A stretch of DNA of 64,000 nt from Balneola sp. (GTDB lineage Bacteria > Bacteroidota > Rhodothermia > Balneolales > Balneolaceae). A model generated the notes under the pieces. It saw only the letters and a list, made by a program, of their open reading frames with translations. It did not search any database and had not been told where the DNA came from. Positions within the stretch are counted from its first letter, which is position 1. Each line of letters begins with the position of its first letter. Location of the stretch: assembly GCA_002696035.1 (NCBI GenBank), contig NZQV01000021.1, positions 98,991 through 162,990 on the forward strand. The letters run 5' to 3'. This document shows positions 9,559 through 18,729 of this stretch, one piece after another. The position numbers and the translations under genes were made by a program.

Positions 9559-10767
9559 ATGCTCCAGAAATTCCTAAAACATATTGCCCAAACCAGTGAC
9601 GCTCCATTGGGACTGGAAGTCAGTCATGCAGAAGGCCCTTTCATCTACACCAAAGAAGGTAAACGATTTGTGGATTTCATTTCAGGAATTGCCGTAAGCA
9701 GTTTGGGACACCGGCATCCGAAAGTAGTAGAAGCCATTCACCAGCAAGTAGATAAGCATTTGCATGTAATGGTGTACGGAGAGTTTGTACAGCAGCCTCA
9801 GGTTGATTTTGCGGAGCTGCTAACCTCGCATTTGCCTAAGCAACTTGAGCAGGTTTATCTGGTGAATTCAGGAACTGAAGCCACGGAAGGAGCTCTGAAA
9901 CTCGCCAAAAAATATACCGGTAGAAGTAAGCTGATCGGTTTTGAAAATAGTTACCATGGCGATACGCACGGTTCTTTGAGTGTGACGGGGAGAGATGTAT
10001 ATCGCGATCCGTATTTGCCTTTGCTTCCCGATGTGCATTTTCTGGAATTCAATTCATTTAAAAACTTAGATCTGATTGATGAAGAAACTGCGGCCGTTAT
10101 TATGGAACCCATACAAGGGGAAGGCGGAATCATTCCTGCTCAAAAAGAATGGCTGCAAGAGATCCGAAAACGATGCGACGAAGCCGGAGTCTTGTTGATC
10201 TTTGATGAGATCCAAAGTGGATTTGGACGAACCGGGAAATTATTCGCATTTGAAGAGTATGAAGTGGTTCCCGATATCCTCTGCATGGCCAAGGCGATGG
10301 GAGGTGGAATGCCGATCGGGGGATTTGTGTCGTCGAAGGAAATTTTCCAGAGTTTTAAATACGACCCGCCGTTGAATCATGTCACTACATTTGGGGGACA
10401 TCCGGTTTCTGCGGCTGCGGCTTATGCCAATCTAAAAGAGCTGCTTTCCGGGAATTATCTGCAGAGATCCAGAGAAATTGAACAGATCATCAAGGAAAAA
10501 CTTCAGGGGAAAGGCATTGTTGAAGTCCGCGGAAAAGGGGCTATGCTTGGACTTCAGCTCGAAAGCTGGGAGCTCACTAAAAACGTAGTTGAGGACTGCT
10601 TCGAAAAAGGCATTTTACTTGGATGGACCCTTCACTCCAATACGCTGGTTCGACTTGCCCCGCCGCTCATCATTGAAGACGAATTGCTGGATGAAGTACT
10701 GGATTCGATTTTGGAGGCCATAGGAAAGCATTCGCAATGGAACGCGGATCTAGAGGATAGTCACTGA
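9559..10767 (+). CDS. class III PLP-dependent aminotransferase (ornithine/acetylornithine-type)
   Basis: A complete 402-residue fold-type I aminotransferase. Landmarks are SGTEATEGALKLAKKYTGR (PLP phosphate site), EPIQGEGG, LLIFDEIQSGFGRTG (Asp contacting the pyridine nitrogen), AKAMGGGMPIGG (Schiff-base Lys in the first three residues) and HVTTFGGHPVSAAA. The family includes acetylornithine, ornithine, GABA and related omega-aminotransferases. There are no arginine biosynthesis genes beside it, so an exact name is not justified. An aldehyde dehydrogenase of the succinate-semialdehyde type lies about 1 kb downstream, past a toxin-antitoxin pair, which would fit omega-amino acid breakdown. Confidence 0.88.
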   Translation: MLQKFLKHIAQTSDAPLGLEVSHAEGPFIYTKEGKRFVDFISGIAVSSLGHRHPKVVEAIHQQVDKHLHVMVYGEFVQQPQVDFAELLTSHLPKQLEQVYLVNSGTEATEGALKLAKKYTGRSKLIGFENSYHGDTHGSLSVTGRDVYRDPYLPLLPDVHFLEFNSFKNLDLIDEETAAVIMEPIQGEGGIIPAQKEWLQEIRKRCDEAGVLLIFDEIQSGFGRTGKLFAFEEYEVVPDILCMAKAMGGGMPIGGFVSSKEIFQSFKYDPPLNHVTTFGGHPVSAAAAYANLKELLSGNYLQRSREIEQIIKEKLQGKGIVEVRGKGAMLGLQLESWELTKNVVEDCFEKGILLGWTLHSNTLVRLAPPLIIEDELLDEVLDSILEAIGKHSQWNADLEDSH

Positions 10768-10868
10768 TTTTTAATATAAAGAAGTCGCAAAAATTTCCGC
10801 GGACACCTGCCCGACCCGCTTAATCCGTGTCCTATTCCTTAGCCAAAATGGATGTGGAACCAGTTTTT

Positions 10869-11099
10869 TTAAGAATTTGTAGCAGAATAATCAAAAACAG
10901 GAGTTTCCATTACCTTATCGGGATTTTTACCTGATTTGATGGTTTGTTGAATTTTTTCGACCGTTTCTGGGGCAAAAAAATGTTCTCCAGTTTCTTCATC
11001 TATGCGTGCAGGGACGTTCTCAATGATATAAAATTTTCCCTCATACTCGATTGAGTAACTTACTTTTTTTTCCTTAAGATTAGTTTGGGAAGTACTCAT
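10869..11099 (-). CDS. MqsA/YgiT-like antitoxin without zinc finger
   Basis: Start chosen at ATG 11099 because AGGAGA stands just upstream and it overlaps the toxin stop by ATGA; an in-frame start ten codons earlier lacks these. The 76-residue product has the segment ENVPARIDEETGEHFFAPETVEKI, like the central part of YgiT/MqsA-type antitoxins, but the CxxC zinc finger that normally precedes it is absent. The C-terminal helix-turn-helix is also missing, so this is a minimal antitoxin. It follows a DUF4258 gene in the same operon. Confidence 0.7.
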   Translation of the reverse strand: MSTSQTNLKEKKVSYSIEYEGKFYIIENVPARIDEETGEHFFAPETVEKIQQTIKSGKNPDKVMETPVFDYSATNS

Positions 11100-11413
11100 G
11101 AAAGTCTCCTTTCTCTGTGACTGATCCACTTTTTGGGATCGGGTTCATACAATGTAATAATTTTAAGGATAGGGCGCGAAGGATAGCTGCATTGAATGTG
11201 AATAGGGCGATCTGAGTGGGTAAAGCCGAGAATCAGGCAACTAGGACCGTATTTATCGTTCGGGTACTTTTCTAAAATCTCGATCTTTTTAGTAAAAACT
11301 TCTCTTATTTCCTGAACCGAAATATTTCTAAGAATACTTTGATCTACTGCATGCCTTGAAAATTCAAAGTTTTCATCTTGTACCTTAGCGGATATATGTT
11401 CCTTAAAATTCAT
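11096..11413 (-). CDS. DUF4258-family toxin candidate
   Basis: A 105-residue protein with the DUF4258 pattern: SRHAVDQSILRNISVQEIREVF near the start, then GPSCLILGF, IHIQCSYP and ITLYEPDP. DUF4258 proteins have a small RelE/MqsR-like fold and are commonly found toxin-first in front of short YgiT-like antitoxins, exactly as here (4-base overlap). It presumably acts as an mRNA endonuclease, but this is inference from family and context. The 316-base spacer upstream contains one arm of the repeat that bounds the cassettes at 59-60 kb. Confidence 0.75.
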   Translation of the reverse strand: MNFKEHISAKVQDENFEFSRHAVDQSILRNISVQEIREVFTKKIEILEKYPNDKYGPSCLILGFTHSDRPIHIQCSYPSRPILKIITLYEPDPKKWISHRERRLS

Positions 11414-11729
11414 TAATTAAATAAACATAAAAGAAAATTTACTTCAAACTTATAGAAGCCCTACGCGATCATTCGCTCAATCTGTTATATTCGTGTTCGG
11501 TTCCTTTGCTACCATTGAAATGGAACGAGGATGACGCTGATCTTTGTGATGGCCACAGATTTTGGGATCTATAGAAGTCTTTTCTCTAACCTCTGAGGAG
11601 GATTCTATAATCAAATGAATCCTTCAATCCTCAAAATCATGGTTCCCCTTTCGTGGCAAAATAAAATCGGAATTACTACACTCCGCTAACCGTTTGATTA
11701 GCATAGATATCAATTAAAAATAACAGACC
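11414..11729. other. gene-free spacer between toxin operon and aldehyde dehydrogenase
   Basis: No supported gene. It must hold the promoters of the minus-strand toxin-antitoxin pair and the plus-strand dehydrogenase. It contains a small hairpin (CCAT/ATGG near 11513-11524) and a copy of the cassette-boundary repeat arm at 11607-11646. Nothing else is recognisable. Confidence 0.5.
11607..11646 (-). repeat. family-2 repeat arm (solitary copy)
   Basis: Read on the minus strand it runs GGAACCATGATTTTGAGG then ATTGAAGGATTCATTTGATT, matching the arm at 59865-59908 at most positions, including the shared ATTGAAGGATTCAT. On that strand it lies upstream of the DUF4258/MqsA-like operon, the same position and orientation as the arms before the cassettes at 59 and 60 kb. 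No clear partner arm is seen after the antitoxin; only a short AAAAAACTGGTTCC remnant follows its stop. Confidence 0.7.
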
Positions 11730-13091
11730 ATGAAAACCATTAATCCAGCCAACGGAAAAGTCCTTCAAGAATATTCCGAAATGGAAATTGGGGAAATTGA
11801 TTCCATCATTCAAAAAGCAAATACGGCTCAAGAAAATTGGAAAACTAAGAGCTTTGAAGAGCGAGCCGAATATCTTCGAAAGATAGCAGAGATCTTGAAA
11901 GCCCGAAAACATGATCTTGCCGAATTGATGGCCAGGGAAATGGGCAAACCATTGGCACAAGGTGTTGGAGAAGCCGAAAAATGTGGCTGGGTGTGTGAAT
12001 ATTATGCGGACAACGCAGCGTCTTTTTTGGAAGATGACATGATCGAAACGGATGCTTCCAAAAGCTATGTAACCTTCAACCCAATGGGGGTAGTGTTGGC
12101 CATTATGCCCTGGAACTTTCCTTTTTGGCAGCTTTTCCGCTTTGCAGCCCCGGCGCTGATGGCTGGAAATGGAGCCGTCCTCAAGCACTCCGAAAATTCC
12201 ACCGGGTGTGCACTGGAAATTGAAAAGATCATCCACGAAGCCGGAATTCCCGAAGATCTGTTTCGGACGATCATAAGAGATAAATCGGGAATGAAGGAAG
12301 TCGTTCAGCATCAGGGAATTGCTGCGGTCACACTCACCGGAAGCACACGAGCCGGAAAAGCGGTAGCAGCTCAAGCCGGGGAAACCCTTAAGAAAACGGT
12401 GCTGGAATTGGGAGGAAGTGATCCATACCTCATTTTGGAAGATGCCAATATTAAAAAAGCAGCGGAAACCTGCGCCACGTCGCGGCTCATTAACAGCGGA
12501 CAAAGTTGTATTGCCGCCAAGCGGTTCATCGTTACGGAAAAAGTGTATGAGGAATTTGTGGAGGAGTTCACCCGAATAATGAAGTCTAAAAAGGTCGGAG
12601 ATCCATTGGAAGAAGGGACCGATATTGGTCCACAAGCGAGAGAAGATCTCCGGGATGGCTTGCATGATCAGGTTCAGGAGAGTGTGCAAAAAGGTGCGAA
12701 AATTTTATTGGGTGGAGAAAAACCCGTGGAAGCCGGGGCATACTATCCGGTCACCATTCTGGAAAATGTTCGATCCGGAATGCCGGCATATAAAGAAGAA
12801 CTATTCGGTCCGGTAGCTGCCATCATCAAAGTGAAGGATGAGGAAGAAGCTATAAAGGTGGCCAACGATACCAATTTTGGATTGGGAGCGGCCGTGTTTT
12901 CTGAAGACCTGGAGAAAGCAGAAGAAATTGCCGCCAATAAACTCGAAGCCGGCTGCTGCTTCGTAAATGAATTCGTAAAATCGGATCCGAGACTGCCCTT
13001 TGGCGGAATCAAACAATCGGGCTATGGGCGTGAATTAAGTCTGTATGGAATCCGCGAATTTGTGAATGCAAAGACGGTGTATGTTGGGTGA
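11730..13091 (+). CDS. NAD(P)-dependent aldehyde dehydrogenase, succinate-semialdehyde type
   Basis: A full 453-residue aldehyde dehydrogenase. MPWNFPFWQ is the cofactor-binding entry, TGSTRAGKAVA the nucleotide-binding loop, VLELGGSDP carries the general-base Glu and NSGQSCIAAKR the catalytic Cys. The short N-terminus and MAREMGKPLAQGVGE segment resemble the succinate-semialdehyde dehydrogenases of Bacteroidota. It would oxidise succinic semialdehyde or a related aldehyde in the cytosol. It is monocistronic. The TGA stop (13089-13091) is the first word of a family-1 repeat element. Confidence 0.9.
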   Translation: MKTINPANGKVLQEYSEMEIGEIDSIIQKANTAQENWKTKSFEERAEYLRKIAEILKARKHDLAELMAREMGKPLAQGVGEAEKCGWVCEYYADNAASFLEDDMIETDASKSYVTFNPMGVVLAIMPWNFPFWQLFRFAAPALMAGNGAVLKHSENSTGCALEIEKIIHEAGIPEDLFRTIIRDKSGMKEVVQHQGIAAVTLTGSTRAGKAVAAQAGETLKKTVLELGGSDPYLILEDANIKKAAETCATSRLINSGQSCIAAKRFIVTEKVYEEFVEEFTRIMKSKKVGDPLEEGTDIGPQAREDLRDGLHDQVQESVQKGAKILLGGEKPVEAGAYYPVTILENVRSGMPAYKEELFGPVAAIIKVKDEEEAIKVANDTNFGLGAAVFSEDLEKAEEIAANKLEAGCCFVNEFVKSDPRLPFGGIKQSGYGRELSLYGIREFVNAKTVYVG

Positions 13092-13208
13092 TATAATGAT
13101 GGAATGGGTTTTATAACCCTCAAACCTGTTCCATCATTTAGGATGTATTATATGATCTCTTTGTGTAAACCTAGCAACCTCACCAAATCACCCTATCACC
13201 ATATCACT
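13089..13208. repeat. family-1 dyad repeat after the aldehyde dehydrogenase
   Basis: TGATATAATGATGG starts at the stop codon; the right part (13181-13208), read on the other strand, gives GAGTGATATGGTGATAGGG followed by TGATTTGGTGAG. An inner imperfect hairpin pairs AATGATGGAATGGGTTT (13095-13111) with the complementary words at about 13121-13140. It occupies nearly the whole spacer before nadE. Confidence 0.6.
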
Positions 13209-13249
13209 CTAACCCTTATCTTAAGTTCGAAATAAATCAAAAACAGACC

Positions 13250-14953
13250 GTGCGCATACGACTTCAACAAATAAATCCCACCATTGGGGATCTTTCCGGA
13301 AATAAGAAATTGATCTTAGAAGCTATTCATCAGGCCGAGAAAGACGATATTGAACTATTGTTACTTCCTGAACTGATCACATGTGGCTATCCGCCTATGG
13401 ATCTGCTGGAGCGCGAGGTGTTTCGGGAATTACTGTATCAAGTAAATAATGAAATTGTAAAAGCTACCAGAGAAATGGTTGTTGTATTTGGCTCCATCAC
13501 AAAGAATAAAAGTGGTCTGGGACGCAAGATGTTCAATTCTGCGATTGTAGCTCAACATGGAAAAGAAACAGCCCGGGTTCATAAAGCATTACTGCCTACA
13601 TACGATGTTTTTGACGACCTTCGGTACTTTGAACCGGGAAATGAGTTTGAGCCTGTGATCATCAATGGATTTCCGTTTGGGATCACGGTTTGTGAAGATA
13701 TCTGGTTCAACGATAACGACATTCAGTATCACATTTATGACAAAAATCCGGCAGAGATCTTAGCTGATAAAGGAGCCAGGGCGATCATCAACATTTCGGC
13801 CTCTCCATTCAATAAAGATAAGCCGGTAACGCGGAAGAACATGCTTCAAAAGCATGCGAAAAATTTGGGACTACCACTGTTTTATGTGAATTCAGTAGGG
13901 GCACAAACCGAGCTTATTTTTGATGGCGATTCTCTCGCTTTTGATGGAACCGGCACTATGAAATCCCGTTCGAAACGTTTTGAACCAGATGCGATCGATA
14001 TCAATTTCAACCCGCAGAATAATGAAGTGGAAGCGATCTCTGATGTGGAATCAAATTTCGAGAATCCCCCCAAAGAGCAAGTGATGTTTGAGGCTATACG
14101 GTTGGGTGTTCGGGATTATTTGAAGAAGTCTGGTGCTGCAGAGAAAGTAATTTTGGGTTTAAGTGGTGGTATCGATTCTGCACTGACGGCTGTGATAGCC
14201 AAAGAAGCGTTGGGTGCTGAAAATGTGAAAGCCGCAACCATGCCTTCGGAGTTTTCTTCGGAGGGAAGTGTGAGCGACTCAGAGAAACTGGCTCAGAACC
14301 TGGGCATCGAGTTGCTTGAAATTCCTATTAAAGAAATTTTTAAGGCGTTCAATAATGCTTTAGCTCCACATTTTGAAGGAACGGATTTTGGCATTGCGGA
14401 AGAAAATATTCAAAGTCGCTCCCGGGGAGATCTGCTGATGGCGCTGGCTAATAAATTTGGCTATATGTTGCTTAATACGGGCAATAAATCCGAAATGGCG
14501 GTGGGCTATTGCACACTCTATGGGGATATGGCAGGTGGATTGTCGGTGATCTCGGATGTGTATAAAACGGAGGTTTTTGATATTTGTCGCTGGCTGAATG
14601 CAGAATTTTATGGGGAGGAGATCATCCCTGAAGCTATAATCAACAAACCGCCAAGCGCAGAATTACGTCCCGAACAAAAAGATTCAGATTCTTTGCCTGA
14701 TTACGGAACTTTAGACACTATATTGAAATACTACCTCGAGGAACAGCGATCAAGAGAGGAGATCATCAAGGCCGGAATGGATGCGCAGACGGTAGATAAA
14801 ACCCTTCGATTGGTCGATCTGAATGAGCATAAACGCAATCAGGCACCTCCGGGATTGAAAGTGTCGGCTAAAGCGTTTGGTACCGGCCGGCGCTGGCCCA
14901 TCGTTCAAAAATGGACGGGACAGGAAAAAAGCTTTCCTGATCTGAAAAACTGA
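13250..14953 (+). CDS. nadE: glutamine-dependent NAD+ synthetase
   Basis: Two-domain NadE. Residues 1-265 form the nitrilase-like glutaminase (triad Glu in LLLPELITCGYPP, Lys in HKALLPTYDVFDD, Cys in GITVCEDIW), which supplies ammonia. Residues about 285-560 are the synthetase with the ATP pyrophosphatase loop LGLSGGIDSALTA and GNKSEMAVGYCTLYGD. It amidates nicotinic acid adenine dinucleotide to NAD+. Length 567 is normal for this class. The start is GTG at 13250 with no in-frame ATG before the conserved RLQQINPTIGDL. Confidence 0.96.
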   Translation: MRIRLQQINPTIGDLSGNKKLILEAIHQAEKDDIELLLLPELITCGYPPMDLLEREVFRELLYQVNNEIVKATREMVVVFGSITKNKSGLGRKMFNSAIVAQHGKETARVHKALLPTYDVFDDLRYFEPGNEFEPVIINGFPFGITVCEDIWFNDNDIQYHIYDKNPAEILADKGARAIINISASPFNKDKPVTRKNMLQKHAKNLGLPLFYVNSVGAQTELIFDGDSLAFDGTGTMKSRSKRFEPDAIDINFNPQNNEVEAISDVESNFENPPKEQVMFEAIRLGVRDYLKKSGAAEKVILGLSGGIDSALTAVIAKEALGAENVKAATMPSEFSSEGSVSDSEKLAQNLGIELLEIPIKEIFKAFNNALAPHFEGTDFGIAEENIQSRSRGDLLMALANKFGYMLLNTGNKSEMAVGYCTLYGDMAGGLSVISDVYKTEVFDICRWLNAEFYGEEIIPEAIINKPPSAELRPEQKDSDSLPDYGTLDTILKYYLEEQRSREEIIKAGMDAQTVDKTLRLVDLNEHKRNQAPPGLKVSAKAFGTGRRWPIVQKWTGQEKSFPDLKN

Positions 14954-15069
14954 TCCTTCAGGGCGCTAAAAGCTGGTCATTTCTCGTTAGTGCACTTGTG
15001 TTGAAAGTTCCCAATTCAGTGCAATTATTAGTACTTTAATCAAAAACTATTCAAAATCATCTTCACTCC

Positions 15070-17079
15070 ATGATAAATATGCTACGCAAAACGGCTATTG
15101 CCATAACCTGTTGCTTCTTTCTGGCGCCTGCAACATTTGCTCAAGACCAGGATACTTCCGCAACAATAGATCTCAAGGAAATGCCCTTGCGACTTCTGGA
15201 TTACAGAAGTCCGATGCAGGGAGTAACTCCGGGCGATAAAACTGCCGAACAGCCGGCGATGAAGGAACTGGATAATTTCCAGAAAGATATTATGAGCCGC
15301 GTCTCGGATATCTATCGTATCCATATCAAAGCGATGGAAGCTCAGGTCAATAATGATCCTCTGGAGGCTGAAGAACAGATCAATGATGCTTTAGCAGCCA
15401 CTCAGGGTTTGTTGGATGATTATCCTGAAATTCGCGGAGATCGCCGGTTCACCGAATTATACCGGTCAGTAATAGCAGAATACCGGGAATTCTATGGGAT
15501 CACCGAAACTGGGAATGAACCTGAGGGCGAGATCTTTGCTATTCAGGAAGAGCTCTTTTCTGAAGATGACAGCTGGATGGTTGAAGATTATGACTTTCCT
15601 GATGACCTGAATTTCAACAAGACGGATGTCCCGCTTATTCAAAATGATAAAGTGAATCGTCACTTGGTTTATTATACCCTGCGCCGCCCTGAAGTAATGG
15701 AAACCTGGTTGGAGCGTGCGGTGAAGTACCAGCCTATGATGCGCAAAATATTTCGGGAAGAAGGTACTCCGGAAGAACTTACCTATTTGGCTTTTATTGA
15801 AAGTGGATTGAATCCCAATGCTCGCAGTTGGGCTGCTGCGGTAGGAATGTGGCAATTTATACAAGCCACAGGATCAGTGTATGGTTTAGAAGTAAACTGG
15901 TGGATTGATGAGCGTCGTGATCCCGAAAAAGCAACGCGTGCTGCTGCCCGGCATTTGAAAGATCTTTATAATATTTGGGGCGATTGGCATTTAGCGATGG
16001 CCGGTTACAATATCAGTCCACGGGGCCTTAAACGTGCTATTCGCAGAGCGGGTGGGGTGGAAGATTATTGGGCTGCTTACCCATATTTACCGAGAGAAAC
16101 CCGCGGTTATGTACCGGGTTTTATTGCCACCACTATGATCGGGATGAATCCGGAAGAGTTTGGTTTTCAGAAAGAATATCCCGGAGAGGCGTATAGCTAT
16201 GAAGTTGTAGAAGTAGATGGCTTGATGGAGCTGGCTGAGCTTGCTAAAGCAGCCGGTATTACAACCGAGGAACTTAAAGAATACAATCCTGAACTATTGC
16301 GATGGGCAACACCTCCGGGAGGTAAGTATCCTTTGAAGCTTCCTGTGAATACCAAGCAAGAATTTCTGGCAAACTATGATGACATTCCTAAGGAGAACAG
16401 AACTCAGAATATAGCTATGCACACGGTGCGTAGCGGGGAGTCGCTGGGAATCATTGCCAGAAAATATGGAACTACGGTAGCTGGCTTATATGCATCCAAC
16501 GAAAGTTTGTCGAGCACTATTTATCCGGGACAAAAGATCGTTGTTCCACTTCCAAGGGGAGCTGCTTCTCAAATTTCTGCGAATCAGCCTACCAATCAGC
16601 AGCGAAGTGTGAATACCAGTCGTAGTTCTAATCAACAAGTTAGTAAGCCGGCAAACTCTACAGCGGTATCCTACAAGGTGAAAACCGGAGATACGGTTGG
16701 CCATATTGCGGAATGGTATGATGTAAGAGCATGGAATATTCGCACATGGAATGGCATCGGAAACACCATTCGTGTTGGGCAAAACCTGACGGTTTACGTT
16801 CCTGAAAATCGAAAAAACCATTACGAAAAAGTCAACTCTTTGAGCTATGCAGAAAAGCAAGCCATTGAGCGAAGACAGCGTAGCGGTGAAAATATCTTTT
16901 TAGCTTCAGCCACCTCAAACGATGGAGATAACAATACAACCTATACCGTTCAGCAAAATGACACCCTCAGCGAAATTGCTGAAAGTTTTGGGGTGAGTGT
17001 CAGTCAGCTAAGACAACTGAATAACATTTCTGGAAATCGTATTTTTGTAGGACAAACACTCCGAATTTCAGCAAACTAA
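15070..17079 (+). CDS. MltD-like lytic murein transglycosylase with three LysM domains
   Basis: A 669-residue exported protein. A signal peptide (about 1-25, cleavage near TFAQD) precedes a helical linker. The SLT catalytic domain is at about 225-370 with AFIESGLNPNARSWAAAVG, whose Glu is the catalytic acid, and GMWQFIQATG. LysM domains follow at about 450-495, 535-580 and 620-665 (e.g. HTVRSGESLGIIARKYGTT, YTVQQNDTLSEIAESFGVS). It cleaves peptidoglycan with formation of 1,6-anhydro ends. It heads a closely spaced envelope gene run, with only six bases to the next gene, a CtpA-type protease. Confidence 0.94.
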   Translation: MINMLRKTAIAITCCFFLAPATFAQDQDTSATIDLKEMPLRLLDYRSPMQGVTPGDKTAEQPAMKELDNFQKDIMSRVSDIYRIHIKAMEAQVNNDPLEAEEQINDALAATQGLLDDYPEIRGDRRFTELYRSVIAEYREFYGITETGNEPEGEIFAIQEELFSEDDSWMVEDYDFPDDLNFNKTDVPLIQNDKVNRHLVYYTLRRPEVMETWLERAVKYQPMMRKIFREEGTPEELTYLAFIESGLNPNARSWAAAVGMWQFIQATGSVYGLEVNWWIDERRDPEKATRAAARHLKDLYNIWGDWHLAMAGYNISPRGLKRAIRRAGGVEDYWAAYPYLPRETRGYVPGFIATTMIGMNPEEFGFQKEYPGEAYSYEVVEVDGLMELAELAKAAGITTEELKEYNPELLRWATPPGGKYPLKLPVNTKQEFLANYDDIPKENRTQNIAMHTVRSGESLGIIARKYGTTVAGLYASNESLSSTIYPGQKIVVPLPRGAASQISANQPTNQQRSVNTSRSSNQQVSKPANSTAVSYKVKTGDTVGHIAEWYDVRAWNIRTWNGIGNTIRVGQNLTVYVPENRKNHYEKVNSLSYAEKQAIERRQRSGENIFLASATSNDGDNNTTYTVQQNDTLSEIAESFGVSVSQLRQLNNISGNRIFVGQTLRISAN

Positions 17080-17085
17080 TTACGG

Positions 17086-18726
17086 ATGACCAAAAAGGGA
17101 AAATACAGATCAGGACTACTTGCAGCTGTTGTGCTAATGGCATCTGTTGGCATTGCTGCACAGCAAACGGATATCTACTTTCTGATCAAGAAAAACTTCA
17201 GCATCTTCAGTAAAGCGTACGAAACCGTTGCACTGGAATATGTAGACGAAGTGGATCCCGAGATCCTGATGCGTACCGGTATCGACGCCATGCTGGAGAC
17301 CCTGGATCCATACACAGTGATGTTCAGCGAATCACAAAACGAACAGGCGGAGATCATGTCGCGCGGCAACTATGCGGGCATTGGGATAGAAGCCGGATTT
17401 CGTGATGGGGAAGTGGTAGTTGTGGCGCCCAGAGATGGTGGGCCTGCAGCCAAAGCAGGCATCCGGGCCGGTGATGTGATCGTGGCAGTTGATGGAGTTT
17501 CAACAGAAAACCTTCAGCCCGAGGAGGTGAATACACTTACCCAGGGTGAGATCGGTTCAGAGATAACCATCACAATTCGCCGTTTCGGTATCGATCAGCC
17601 TATAGATTTTACCTTAACGCGAGAGAACATCGAGGTTACCAATATTTCGTATTCGGGATTTATTGGGGATGAAAGCAATACCGGGTACATACGTCTTTCC
17701 CAATTTGGATCTAATTCCGGTGAGGAAGTCAGGGAAGCGATGCTCGAGCTTATGGATAATGACGGGCTGAATGGCTTGGTACTTGATCTCAGGGACAATC
17801 CCGGGGGAATCTTACAAGAAGCTGTTAAGATCATTGACAAATTTATTGAGCCCGGCATCACAGTTGTGGATATACGGGGAAGGTCGTCTGAGTTTAACCA
17901 GGCGTTTACAACTCGTGAGTCGGTGATGTTTGAAAAGCCGGTCATTGTTTTGATGAATGGCGGAAGCGCAAGTGCATCTGAAGTGGTAGCCGGTGCATTG
18001 CAGGATCTGGATCGAGGTCTCATTATTGGGGAACAAAGTTTTGGAAAAGGATTGGTACAGGTGGTAAGACAGCTTCCATATAATACATCTCTCAAGATCA
18101 CGATTTCCCGGTATTATATTCCCAGTGGGCGTAGTATTCAGTCTGTTCAGTATACACATCAGGGACGGAATGCGGTGGTGATGAACGATTCTTCCAAGAA
18201 GGAATTCAAGACCCGGAACGGGCGAACTGTATATGAAGGAAGAGGCATTGAACCCGATGTAGCTATCGATAACAACAAGCCGAATATCCTGGAAGTAGCC
18301 CTTCTTCAGCAAGGTTTGTACTTCGATTTTGCCACTAAATATGAAGCTGAGCATTCCGTATTTGATCACGTTAGATTACCGGATGAGGTCTTCAACAATT
18401 TCAGGGAATTTCTGGAAGAGCAGGAATTCAGCTATCAAACCGATGCTGAGAAGATGTTGGCGCAGCTATCCTCACAACTCGAAGAAGTAGACACGGCAGA
18501 TCAGCAGCTACAGGAATTAGAAAAGGCTATTGACAGGGAAAAGGAACTTATTTTTGAAGATTCAGAAGCAGATATTCGACGTAACTTGTTCCTGGAACTT
18601 ACCTCTCGTTATCAAGGGCAGGCCGGAAGGGTAGAGGCCGGACTCAAATCTGACTCCGATATCATAAAAGCCCTTGAATTTATTCAGAATTCCTCTGAGA
18701 TAGATAAAATATTGAGAGGGGAATAG
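17086..18726 (+). CDS. carboxy-terminal processing protease, S41 family
   Basis: A 546-residue protein with an N-terminal membrane or signal segment (LLAAVVLMASVGIAA), a PDZ domain at about 90-175 (NYAGIGIEAGFRD, AGIRAGDVIVAVDG) and an S41 peptidase domain. The serine segment GGSASASE is at residues 292-299 and the Lys of SFGKGLVQ at 321, forming the Ser-Lys dyad of CtpA/Prc enzymes. A charged helical tail (about 455-546) is an extra. These proteases trim or degrade envelope proteins and often control peptidoglycan hydrolases, which fits the murein transglycosylase encoded just upstream. Confidence 0.94.
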   Translation: MTKKGKYRSGLLAAVVLMASVGIAAQQTDIYFLIKKNFSIFSKAYETVALEYVDEVDPEILMRTGIDAMLETLDPYTVMFSESQNEQAEIMSRGNYAGIGIEAGFRDGEVVVVAPRDGGPAAKAGIRAGDVIVAVDGVSTENLQPEEVNTLTQGEIGSEITITIRRFGIDQPIDFTLTRENIEVTNISYSGFIGDESNTGYIRLSQFGSNSGEEVREAMLELMDNDGLNGLVLDLRDNPGGILQEAVKIIDKFIEPGITVVDIRGRSSEFNQAFTTRESVMFEKPVIVLMNGGSASASEVVAGALQDLDRGLIIGEQSFGKGLVQVVRQLPYNTSLKITISRYYIPSGRSIQSVQYTHQGRNAVVMNDSSKKEFKTRNGRTVYEGRGIEPDVAIDNNKPNILEVALLQQGLYFDFATKYEAEHSVFDHVRLPDEVFNNFREFLEEQEFSYQTDAEKMLAQLSSQLEEVDTADQQLQELEKAIDREKELIFEDSEADIRRNLFLELTSRYQGQAGRVEAGLKSDSDIIKALEFIQNSSEIDKILRGE

Positions 18727-18729
18727 TGG

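Noticed and set aside
11676..12689. 337-codon open frame on the minus strand
   Set aside because: It lies wholly opposite the aldehyde dehydrogenase, whose motifs are intact, and its translation resembles no protein family.
17812..18369. 185-codon minus-strand open frame
   Set aside because: Antisense shadow of the CtpA-type protease; low-complexity translation without domain features.
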